From: Pseudomonadota bacterium
GTDB lineage: Bacteria; Pseudomonadota; Alphaproteobacteria; Kiloniellales; J153
Length of the DNA stretch: 32,885 nucleotides
Assembly (NCBI GenBank): GCA_022572685.1
Contig: JACZVL010000011.1
Span: 1 to 32,885, forward strand
Direction: 5' to 3'
This document shows positions 6,657 through 14,100 of the stretch, piece after piece; within the stretch, counting starts at the first letter, position 1; each line of letters begins with the position of its first letter. Below the pieces are notes generated by a model, which worked only from the letters and a program-made list of their open reading frames with translations, made no database searches and was not told where the DNA came from. The position numbers and the translations under genes are program-made.

Positions 6657-8320
6657 GGTTCCAGCACCCGGGGTTCCAGCACCCGGGGCTCCAGCGCCCG
6701 GGCGCGCTCGCGCAGCACGAACTTCTGGATCTTGCCGGTCGAGGTCTTGGGCAGCGGCCCGAACACCACGGTCTTGGGCGCCTTGAAATGGGCCAGCACC
6801 TCGCGGCAGAAGCCGATGATGTCCTCGGCGCTCGCGTCACTATCCCCCCCTGCGCCATCCTTGAGGGTGACGAAGGCGCAAGGCGTTTCGCCCCAGATCT
6901 CGTCGGGCCGGGCGACCACCGCCGCCTCCAGCACCTTGGGATGGCGGTACAGGGCCTCCTCCACCTCGAGGCTGGAGATGTTTTCGCCGCCCGAGAGGAT
7001 CACGTCCTTGGAGCGGTCCTTGATCTCGATGTAGCCGTCCGGGTGGCGCACCGCCAAATCGCCGGTTCGGAACCAGCCGCCGCTGAAGGCTTCCGCGGTG
7101 GCGCTAGGGTTTTTCAGGTAGCCCTTCATCACGGTGTTGCCGCGCAGCATGATCTCGCCCAGCGAGGTGCCGTCCCAGGGCAGCTCGGCGGCGCTCTCCG
7201 GATCGGCGACTTGAATCTCCTCGAGGGTCAGGTAGCGCACCCCCTGGCGCGCCAGCTTGCCGGCGCGCGTGGCCTGGTCCAACTTCTCCCAGCCCGGCTG
7301 CCAGGCGCAGACCGTGGCCGGCCCGTAACATTCGGTCAGGCCGTAGAGGTGGGTGACCCGGAAGCCGTCGTTCTCCATGGCCTCGATCACCGCGCTCGGC
7401 GGGGCGGCGCCGCCGGTCGCGATCTCGACCCGGTGGTCGAAGCGGACCTTGTCCGCGGCCGGCGCGTTGGCCAGCGCGTTGAGCACGATCGGCGCCCCGC
7501 ACAGATGGGTCACCCGGTGCTCGGCGATCAGCGCGAAGATTCGCGCCGGCTCGACCTTGCGCAGGCAGACATGGGTGGCGCAGGCCGCGGTCACCGCCCA
7601 GGTGAAGGTCCAGCCGTCGCAGTGGAACATGGGCAGGGTCCAGAGATAGACCGAATCCCGGACCAGCCCGAAGGTGATCATGTTGCCGAAGGCGTTCAGG
7701 TAGGCGCCGCGGTGGTGATAGACCACGCCCTTGGGGTTGCCGGTGGTGCCCGAGGTGTAGTTGAGCGAGATCGCCTGCCATTCGTCGGCCGGCTCGCCGG
7801 GATCGGCGTTTTCGTCGCCCTCGGCGAGCAGCGCCTCGTAGTCGAGTTCGCCGATCGGCGCGCCGCGCTCGGCCAGGGCGTCGTCGATGCCGACCACCAG
7901 CGGCGGGTTCTCGACCCGGTCGAGCGCGGCGCGCACCACTTCGGAGAACTCGCGATCCACCAGCAGCACCTTGGCGCCGCCGTGCTCCAGGACGAAGGCG
8001 ATGGCCGCCGCGTCGAGCCGGATGTTGAGCGGATTCAAGCTCGCGCCGGCCATCGGCACGCCGTAGTGGGCCTCCAGCATGGCCGGGGTGTTGGGCGCCA
8101 TGATGGCGACCGTGTGCCCACGCCCGATGCCGCGCGCGACCAGCGCCGAGGCCAGGCGGCAGGAGCGCGCGTAGAGCTCCCGATAGCTGGTGCGGTGGGG
8201 CCCGTGGATGACCGCGATCTTGTCCGGATAGACCGCCGCCGCCCGGCGCAGGAAGTCGAGCGGGCTGAGCGGCGTCGAGTTGGCCGGGTTGCGATCCAGG
8301 TTCCGCTCGAACAGCGACAC
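6653..8320 (-). CDS. AMP-forming acyl-CoA synthetase
   Basis: A 555-residue ANL-superfamily ligase of usual length. The P-loop-like A3 motif is YTSGTTGNPKG (188-198). The A5 region reads HLYGLTECYGP, and the hinge region has GWFRTGDLAVRHPDGYIEIKDR then SGGENISS. The C-terminal catalytic lysine lies in PKTSTGKIQKFV. It would adenylate a carboxylate and transfer it to CoA in the cytoplasm. It resembles medium-chain/DmdB-type ligases; chain length is not predictable. It starts with GTG and is the first gene of the four-gene minus-strand operon. The extreme C-terminus is a small repeat, ALEPRVLEPRVLEP, produced by 15-bp DNA duplications, beyond the conserved domain and probably neutral. Confidence 0.92.
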   Translation of the reverse strand: MSLFERNLDRNPANSTPLSPLDFLRRAAAVYPDKIAVIHGPHRTSYRELYARSCRLASALVARGIGRGHTVAIMAPNTPAMLEAHYGVPMAGASLNPLNIRLDAAAIAFVLEHGGAKVLLVDREFSEVVRAALDRVENPPLVVGIDDALAERGAPIGELDYEALLAEGDENADPGEPADEWQAISLNYTSGTTGNPKGVVYHHRGAYLNAFGNMITFGLVRDSVYLWTLPMFHCDGWTFTWAVTAACATHVCLRKVEPARIFALIAEHRVTHLCGAPIVLNALANAPAADKVRFDHRVEIATGGAAPPSAVIEAMENDGFRVTHLYGLTECYGPATVCAWQPGWEKLDQATRAGKLARQGVRYLTLEEIQVADPESAAELPWDGTSLGEIMLRGNTVMKGYLKNPSATAEAFSGGWFRTGDLAVRHPDGYIEIKDRSKDVILSGGENISSLEVEEALYRHPKVLEAAVVARPDEIWGETPCAFVTLKDGAGGDSDASAEDIIGFCREVLAHFKAPKTVVFGPLPKTSTGKIQKFVLRERARALEPRVLEPRVLEP

Positions 8321-8420
8321 GTCTTGTGGTTCCCCAGGTGGTGGGCTAGGTGGCGGGGCCGCGATTTTGCGCTATGGTTGGGCCCGGCCCGGAAAAGGTC
8401 AACCCCGGCTGGGGTCAAGG

Positions 8421-8506
8421 CCGGGGCAACTTCGGGCCGGGGCAACTTCGGGCCGGGGCAACTTCGGGCCGGGGCAACTTCGGGCCGGGGCAACTTCGGG
8501 CCGGGG
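8421..8506. repeat. five perfect tandem copies of a 16-bp unit plus partial sixth
   Basis: The unit CCGGGGCAACTTCGGG is repeated exactly at 8421, 8437, 8453, 8469 and 8485; the sixth copy breaks down after CCGGGG at 8501. The array sits between the divergent ligase and DsbA-like genes, ending 12 bases before the chosen DsbA-like start. Because 16 is not a multiple of three, gain or loss of a copy would change spacing or frame of anything reading through. All frames across it are open, which explains the spurious long ORFs here. Confidence 0.95.
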
Positions 8507-8518
8507 ATGGGAGATCCC

Positions 8519-9187
8519 ATGGAAATCGACATCTTTTCCGACACCATCTGTCCCTGGTGCTTCATCGGCAAGCGGCGCCTGGAGCGGGCGCTGGCCGAGC
8601 GCCCGCAGCCGAACCTGACGATCCGCTGGCGCACCTTCCAGCTCAACCCGAACATGCCGGAGGGCGGCATGGACCGGAAGCGCTATCTCGAGGTCAAGTT
8701 CGGCGGCCCGGTCAACGCCCAGGCGGTCTACGACCAGGTCCGCGCCGCCGGCGAGAGCGAGGGCATCGATTTTGCCTTCGAAGAGATGCGCCGCACGCCC
8801 AACACCATCGCCTCGCACCGGCTGATCCGTTACGCCGCCGGGGCCACCGAGGCCACCGGGGGGCCCGGGCGCCAGGACGCGGTGGTGCAGGCGCTGTTCG
8901 ACGCCTACTTCCTGCGCGGCGAGGACATCGGCGACTTGGACGTGCTGACCGCCGCCGCCGAAACCGGCGGCCTCGACGCCGCGGCGGCCCGCGCCTTCCT
9001 GGAGGGCGATGCCGAGGACGACGAAGTCCGCGCCGAGGACCGGAGCGCGCGCCAGGCCGGCATCAGCGGCGTGCCCTGCTTCATTTTCAACGGCCGCCAC
9101 ACCCTCGCCGGCGCCCACCCGCCCGAGGTCCTGCACCGGCTCTTCGATCTGGCGATGCAGGAAGAAGTGGCCGAAGCCGAGGCCTGA
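8519..9187 (+). CDS. FrnE/DsbA-family thioredoxin-fold oxidoreductase
   Basis: A 222-residue DsbA-like protein of the COG2761 (FrnE) group. The redox motif C11-P-W-C14 lies in SDTICPWCFIGKRRLE, followed by the helical insertion (RYLEVKFGG). The cis-Pro region is ISGVPCFIFNGRHTLAG (about 180-196), with the typical ending PEVLHRLFDLA. There is no signal peptide, so it is cytoplasmic, as is usual for this group of polyketide-associated or stress-linked disulfide oxidoreductases. Two in-frame ATGs are available, 8507 and 8519; the second has GGGAGA at good spacing and begins with the conserved MEIDIFSD. The 16-bp repeat array lies immediately upstream. The gene's last codons (GCC GAG GCC TGA) also occur before the second copy of the downstream palindromic repeat. 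Confidence 0.9.
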   Translation: MEIDIFSDTICPWCFIGKRRLERALAERPQPNLTIRWRTFQLNPNMPEGGMDRKRYLEVKFGGPVNAQAVYDQVRAAGESEGIDFAFEEMRRTPNTIASHRLIRYAAGATEATGGPGRQDAVVQALFDAYFLRGEDIGDLDVLTAAAETGGLDAAAARAFLEGDAEDDEVRAEDRSARQAGISGVPCFIFNGRHTLAGAHPPEVLHRLFDLAMQEEVAEAEA

Positions 9188-9189
9188 AG

Positions 9190-9250
9190 CGCCCTCACCC
9201 TCCCGCTGACGCGGGTCCCTCCCTCTCCCGCAAGCGGGCGAGGGTAAGTT
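9190..9250. repeat. GC-rich palindromic dispersed repeat, copy 1
   Basis: CGCCCTCACCCTCCCGCT opens an imperfect palindrome closed by AGCGGGCGAGGG. Inside are hairpins CCCGC-TGAC-GCGGG and CCCGC-AA-GCGGG. A near-identical copy lies at 10703-10763. It begins just after the DsbA-like stop and is located between convergent genes, so it may also act as a bidirectional terminator. REP-like extragenic repeats of this CCCTCACCC...GCGAGGG type are familiar in high-GC alphaproteobacteria. Confidence 0.75.
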
Positions 9251-9254
9251 GATT

Positions 9255-9312
9255 GGTCCGACCGAAAAGATGGGTAATACTTTGGACCGGCGACATGGGT
9301 AACACTTTTTGC
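9255..9312. mobile_element. IS481-like terminal scar (no transposase)
   Basis: Two direct subrepeats, GATGGGTAATACTTTGGACC and GACATGGGTAACACTTTTT, lie in tandem. Read on the minus strand, the outer end begins TGTTACCCATGTCGCCGG, a style of terminus I associate with IS481/integrase-core insertion sequences that carry repeated transposase-binding sites. No transposase ORF or second end is visible nearby, so this is a solitary remnant. It abuts the stop codon of the MFS gene. Family assignment is from memory and should be treated as tentative. Confidence 0.45.
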
Positions 9313-10506
9313 TCATCCCCGAACTGGTTTGCGCCGCGAGGATAGCGCGAAGGCGGCTAGCGAAAGCGTTGCGGCGGCAATCATGAATCCGATCATGGGA
9401 TAAGGCGTTCCATTCTGCCACATGCCGGCCAATTGGGCGAAAAGGGCGGCGACCAGCATCTGCAGGAATCCCACCAATCCCGAGGCCGCGCCTGCGACCC
9501 GCGGATCGACCGAGATTGCGCCGGCTATGGCGTTGGGCATCGATATGCCATTGCCCAGTCCCAGCAGGACGACGGGCCCGAACAGGGACCAGGGGACCCA
9601 GCCGAATGTCAGAAGGCAGACCAAGCTCAGAAACGTGCCCAAGACAGCCAGGCCGCTGCCCAAATAGACCATGCGTTCGACGCCGACACGCTCGGAAATC
9701 CGGCCGGCGATGAAGTTTCCGATCATGAACGCGAATGAGATAGCAATGAAGAAAACACCGTACATACTGGCCGGACGACCCATTACAACGATGACGACGT
9801 AGGGCGCCGCCGCCGCGAAGGCGAAGAATGTGGCGATGGCAAAGGAGCTTTGAAGGGCAAAACCTCGGAATTCCGGGTTCCGCAGCAGTTGGGCGAAGAC
9901 GACGATCATGTTGCGAACGCCGGCGAAGGATTCCCGCTCGTCATGGGTCTCGGGCAGGCGCGCGACCACCAGCGAAGTCACCAGGATGCCGGCCAGACCG
10001 ACAAAAGCAAAATTGGCCCGCCAGCCGAAGTAATCGTTGATGACTCCGCCGATCGCGGGAGCCAGCATGGGGGCGATCACCATGGCGGTCGTGACATAGG
10101 CGATCATGCTGGCGGCCCGCTCGCGGCCGTAAATATCGCGAATGATGGTCCGGGTCAGCACCAGACCCGCGGCGCCGCCGACGGCCTGAATGGTTCGGCC
10201 GACGACCAGAGTGGTGATATCGGGCGCGAGGGCGCCCACCAGGCTGCCGACCAGGAACAGGGCCAAGCCAAGAATGAGCAGGGGCCGTCGTCCGAAGCGA
10301 TCCGACAAGGGTCCATAAACGAGCATGGAAAAGGATATCGCGACCATGGACAGGCTGAGTACCAATTGGGCCGTGGCGGCGGAGACACCCAAATCGGACT
10401 GGATCAATGGTAGCGATGGCAGAAAAATCTGCATCGCCAAGGGTCCGAGCGCTGTGGCGGCGACCAGGGTGACGAGAAACAGCCGGGGTTTGATGATTTC
10501 CTGCAC
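9313..10506 (-). CDS. Bcr/CflA-family MFS multidrug efflux transporter
   Basis: A 397-residue inner-membrane protein with about twelve hydrophobic helices, the normal size for the family. Diagnostic features are LGPLAMQIFLPSLPLI in helix 1, MFS motif A GPLSDRFGRRPLLI between helices 2 and 3, RTIQAVGGAAG in helix 4 and MIAPMLAPAIGG-type motif C in helix 5. Such proteins export drugs, sulfonamides or dipeptides by proton antiport; the substrate here is unknown. It starts with GTG (10506) with only a weak RBS. Its stop abuts the IS481-like scar and its upstream side carries the mfd-tail remnant, so it sits in a rearranged segment. Confidence 0.9.
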   Translation of the reverse strand: MQEIIKPRLFLVTLVAATALGPLAMQIFLPSLPLIQSDLGVSAATAQLVLSLSMVAISFSMLVYGPLSDRFGRRPLLILGLALFLVGSLVGALAPDITTLVVGRTIQAVGGAAGLVLTRTIIRDIYGRERAASMIAYVTTAMVIAPMLAPAIGGVINDYFGWRANFAFVGLAGILVTSLVVARLPETHDERESFAGVRNMIVVFAQLLRNPEFRGFALQSSFAIATFFAFAAAAPYVVIVVMGRPASMYGVFFIAISFAFMIGNFIAGRISERVGVERMVYLGSGLAVLGTFLSLVCLLTFGWVPWSLFGPVVLLGLGNGISMPNAIAGAISVDPRVAGAASGLVGFLQMLVAALFAQLAGMWQNGTPYPMIGFMIAAATLSLAAFALSSRRKPVRG

Positions 10507-10635
10507 GCGACGATCCGATTCGATAGCGGCTCATTCGCGCATCCGCGAGCGCGAGAATTTCCAGGTCGCACCCCTTCGCCAAAGTCTAGGGTTGGTGGGT
10601 AGCCCTGTCCATCCACGCCAAATGCCGGCGTGCCT

Positions 10636-10690
10636 TCAACCGCCGGCGCCCGCCACCTTGGCCAATTCGTCGAGCAGTCTTCGGACGCCG
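10636..10690 (-). pseudogene. remnant second copy of the mfd 3' end
   Basis: Read on the minus strand this gives GVRRLLDELAKVAGAGG and then TGA. The genuine Mfd C-terminus 500 bp away is GVRRLLDELVKVAG and then stop. At the DNA level, 10651-10690 matches 11182-11221 at 35 of 40 positions by my hand alignment, in the same orientation. No more of mfd is present, so it cannot encode a functional product. The two copies flank the small secreted-protein gene and one palindromic repeat, a pattern like attachment-site duplication at a gene's 3' end. Confidence 0.7.
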
Positions 10691-10702
10691 AGGCCTGAGA
10701 AC

Positions 10703-10763
10703 CGCCCTCACCCTCCCGCTGGCGCGGGCCCCTCCCTCTCCCGCAGGCTGGCGAGGGGCAGTT
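10703..10763. repeat. GC-rich palindromic dispersed repeat, copy 2
   Basis: This is nearly identical to the copy at 9190-9250: CGCCCTCACCCTCCCGCT, a GCGCGGG hairpin, CCCTCCCTCTCCCGC, then a GGCGAGGGGCAGTTGGT end matching GGCGAGGGTAAGTTGAT. Both copies are preceded by GCCGAGGCCTGA, so the shared segment may begin 15 bases earlier. It lies between the mfd-tail remnant and the end of the small secreted-protein gene and could serve as that gene's terminator. Confidence 0.75.
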
Positions 10764-10791
10764 GGTTCTCCCTCTCCCCCCGGCGCGAGGC

Positions 10792-11052
10792 TTATTGGTT
10801 CATTTTCTCTTTGACGTCGTCGAGGATACGGATCGACTGGCCCATTTTGCTCATGTCGCCCTGCTGATGCGCTTCCTCGTGCATCAACGTGCCCAGACTG
10901 AGCTGCTCCAGCAGTGCGCCGAGGCGTTCGGACGGCAGGGTCGAGGACTGGAGCTGCTCGTTCACCTGGGGAAATTCCGTGGTGCCGCGGCAGGCGAGCG
11001 CCGATCCCGAAATCAGGACCAGGAAAACACCGGTTAGCACAAATAACCTCAT
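10792..11052 (-). CDS. small exported protein of unknown function
   Basis: An 86-residue protein with a clear signal peptide (MRLFVLTGVFLVLISGSALA) ending in an A-L-A/C signal-peptidase-I-like site. The Cys directly after it makes a lipoprotein possible, but the -3 residue is atypical. The mature part is hydrophilic and helical (LPSERLGALLEQLSLGTLMHEEAHQQGDMSKMGQSIRILDDVKEKMNQ). The start is the ATG at 11052 with AAGGAG eight bases upstream, not the track start at 11145. It lies downstream of mfd on the same strand, between mfd and the duplicated mfd tail, and may have arrived with that duplication. I recognise no family. Confidence 0.72.
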   Translation of the reverse strand: MRLFVLTGVFLVLISGSALACRGTTEFPQVNEQLQSSTLPSERLGALLEQLSLGTLMHEEAHQQGDMSKMGQSIRILDDVKEKMNQ

Positions 11053-11175
11053 GGTCCGTTCTCCTTCTTGTTGGTGACCAGCGCATCGCGACGACGGCAC
11101 GCCGGGCCACCGGTGAGCTTTATCGCGTACCCGCAAATTTAGCACAAGACGCGGGGCGCGCCGAGGCCCGAATCC

Positions 11176-14100
11176 CTACCCCGCCACCTTGACCAGCTCG
11201 TCGAGCAGTCTTCTCACGCCGCGCAGGCGGGCGGGGGGGTCGTCCCACTGGCGCTGGTAGACCAGCTTGTGGTCGGGGCGCAGCTTGACCGCGCCGCCCT
11301 GGCGGCCCCCCTGGCGACCGATATAGGCGACCAGCTCGGCGGGTTTGGCGAATTGGTTCTTATGGAACGAGATCACCGCGCCCTTGGGCCCGGCGTCGAC
11401 CTTGTCGACGCCTGCGGCGCGGCACAGGCGCTTGATCGCGATCACCTGAAGCAGGTTCTCGACCTCCTCGGGCAGCGGCCCGAAGCGGTCGATCAGCTCG
11501 GCGGCGAAACCCTCGATCTCGGCCTTGTCGACCAGGGTCGAGAGCCGCCGGTAGAGGCCGAGCCGGACGCCCAAATCGGCGACGTAGTGTTCCGGGATCA
11601 TGATCGCGGTGCCGATGTTGATCTGGGGCGTGAAGGCCTCTTTCGGAGCCTCGACGTCCCGGCCGCCCTCGCGCGCCCGCGCCACCGCCTCCTCGAGCAT
11701 CTGCTGGTAGAGCTCGATGCCGACCTCGCGGATGTGGCCGGACTGTTCCTCGCCGAGCAGGTTGCCGGCGCCGCGGATATCGAGATCGTGGCTGGCCAGG
11801 GTGAAGCCCGCGCCCAGGCTGTCGAGGGTCTGCATCACGCCCAGGCGCTTTTCGGCGGCCGGGCTCAGCAGCCGCCCCGGCGGCAGGGTCAGATAGGCGT
11901 AGCCGCGCAGCTTGGCGCGGCCGATGCGCCCGCGCAGTTGATAGAGCTGGGACAGGCCGAAGTTGTCCGAGCGGTGCACGATCAGGGTGTTGGCGTTCGG
12001 GATGTCGAGCCCGGACTCGATGATGTTGGTGCACAGCAGCAGATCGAAGCGGCGGTCGTAGAAGCCGCTCATGGTGTCCTCGAGCGCGCGCGGCGTCATC
12101 TGCCCGTGGGCGACCCCGAGCTTGATCTCGGGCACCAGTTTGCGCAGGCGCTCCTCGAGCTCCGGCAGATCGGCGACCCGCGGGCAGACGTAGAAGATCT
12201 GGCCGCCACGGAAATGCTCGCGCAGGATCGCCTCGCGCACCACCACAGGATCGTAGGGCAGCACGAAGGTGCGCACCGCCAGGCGGTCGATCGGCGGGGT
12301 CGCGATCATGCTCATGTCCTTGACCCCGGACATGGCGAGCTGGAGGGTGCGCGGGATCGGCGTGGCGCTGAGGGTCAGCACGTGGACGCCTTGGCGCAGG
12401 GATTTGAGCCGCTCCTTCTGCTTGACGCCGAAGTGCTGCTCCTCGTCGACCACCAGCAGGCCGAGATCGCGGAACTCGATCGACTTGCCGAGCAGCGCGT
12501 GGGTGCCGATCACGATGTCGAGCCGGCCGTCCTTGAGCCCGGCCTTGGTCTCGGCGCTTTCGCGGGGGCCGACCAGGCGCGAGATCTGGCCGATGTTCAC
12601 CGGCAGCCCGGCGAAGCGCTCCTTGAAGGTCATGGCGTGCTGGCGGCAGAGCAGCGTGGTCGGCACCACGACGGCGACCTGCTTGCCCTCCATGACCGCG
12701 ACGAAGGCGGCCCGGAGCGCGACTTCGGTCTTGCCGAAGCCGACGTCGCCGCAGATCAGCCGGTCCATGGGCCGGCCGGCGGCCAGGTCCTCCAGGGTGT
12801 CCTCGATGGCGCGCTCCTGGTCCTCGGTCTCCGGATAGGGAAAGCGGGCGGCGAATTCGTCGTACAGGCCGGGCGGCGACTCGAGCACGTCGGCCGTCTG
12901 CATGGCGCGCGCCGCGGCCAGCTTGATCAATTCGTCGGCGATGTTCTTCAGGCGCCGCTTGACCCGGGCCTTGCGCGCCTGCCAGCCGGCGCCGCCCAGG
13001 CGGTCGAGCTCGACCTCCGCGTCCTCGGAGCCGAAGCGCGACAGCACCTCGATGTTCTCGGCCGGCACGAACAGCCGGTCGCCGCCCTGGTACAGCACCT
13101 TGAGGCAGTCGTGGGGGGCGCCGTGCACGTCGAGCGCCACCAGCCCGTCGTAGCGGCCGATGCCGTGCTCCAGATGGACCACGTAGTCGCCCGCGTGCAG
13201 CGCCGAGACCTCGGTCAGGAAATCCTCGGCGCGGCGCCGCCGGCGCGGCGGCCGGGCGATGCGCTCGCCCAGGATGTCTTGTTCGGTGATGATGCTGAGC
13301 CCGGGCGCGCCGAAGCCGCGCTCGATCTCCAGCGTGGTCAGGCCCGCGGTCCCGGCCGGCAGCGCCTGGGCCTCGGCCCAGGTGTCGAGCGGCGCCAGCG
13401 GCGGCAGGCCGTGCTCCTGCAGCAGCGCGCCCAGGCGGTCGCGGGTGCCGGCGCTGTAGCCGACCACCAGGACCCGGCGTCCGGCCGCCTGCTCGGCGGC
13501 GATATGGGCGTCGACCGCGTCGAACAGGTTGGTCTCGGTGCTGGTCCGCGCCTCGGCGAAGTCGCGGCCGCGCCGGCCCTGGGCGTCGAACACCCGCTCC
13601 AGGTGCTCCGGCGCGTCGAATGGCGAGATTTGGCCGACCGCGCGGCCGGCCAATGCGGCATCCCAGTCCGCCGCGTCGAGATAAAGCGCCTCGGGCGCGA
13701 GCGGCTTGTAGACCCAGCCGCCGGCCGCGCCGCTGCCCTCCAGGTCCTGGCGGGCGCGGTAGTAGTCGGCGATGGTTTCCAGCCGCGCGCCGCGCGCCTC
13801 CTCGGCCTGATGGTCGAGGGTGACCGCGGTTCCAGTCCCGGCGGGCAGGTAGTCGAACAGGGTATCCAGGCGCTGGTGGAACAGCGGCAGCCAGTGCTCC
13901 ATGCCCGGGTGCAGGCGCCCGGCGCTGACCGCCTCGTAGAGCGGGTCCGCGCCGCGCACCGCGCCGAAGGCGCGCAGGTAGCCGGCGCGGAACCGCTCGA
14001 TCGACTCGGGCTCCAGGATCACCTCGTTGACCGGCTTGAGCAGGAGCGAGTCCGTGGTGCCGCTGCTGCGCTGGGTGAGCGGGTCGAAGCGGCGGATGCT

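Noticed and set aside
4783-6858. 691-aa ORF extending the phosphotransferase upstream
   Set aside because: The extra N-terminus is an out-of-frame reading of the SDR and ligase genes. The kinase domain starts at ATG 5850.
8421-8506. CRISPR array
   Set aside because: The 16-bp units are directly adjacent with no spacers, and no cas genes are nearby.
6788-9187. 799-aa ORF extending the DsbA-like protein through the 16-bp repeats
   Set aside because: The upstream part is antisense to the acyl-CoA ligase, and the conserved N-terminus begins at 8519 with its own RBS.
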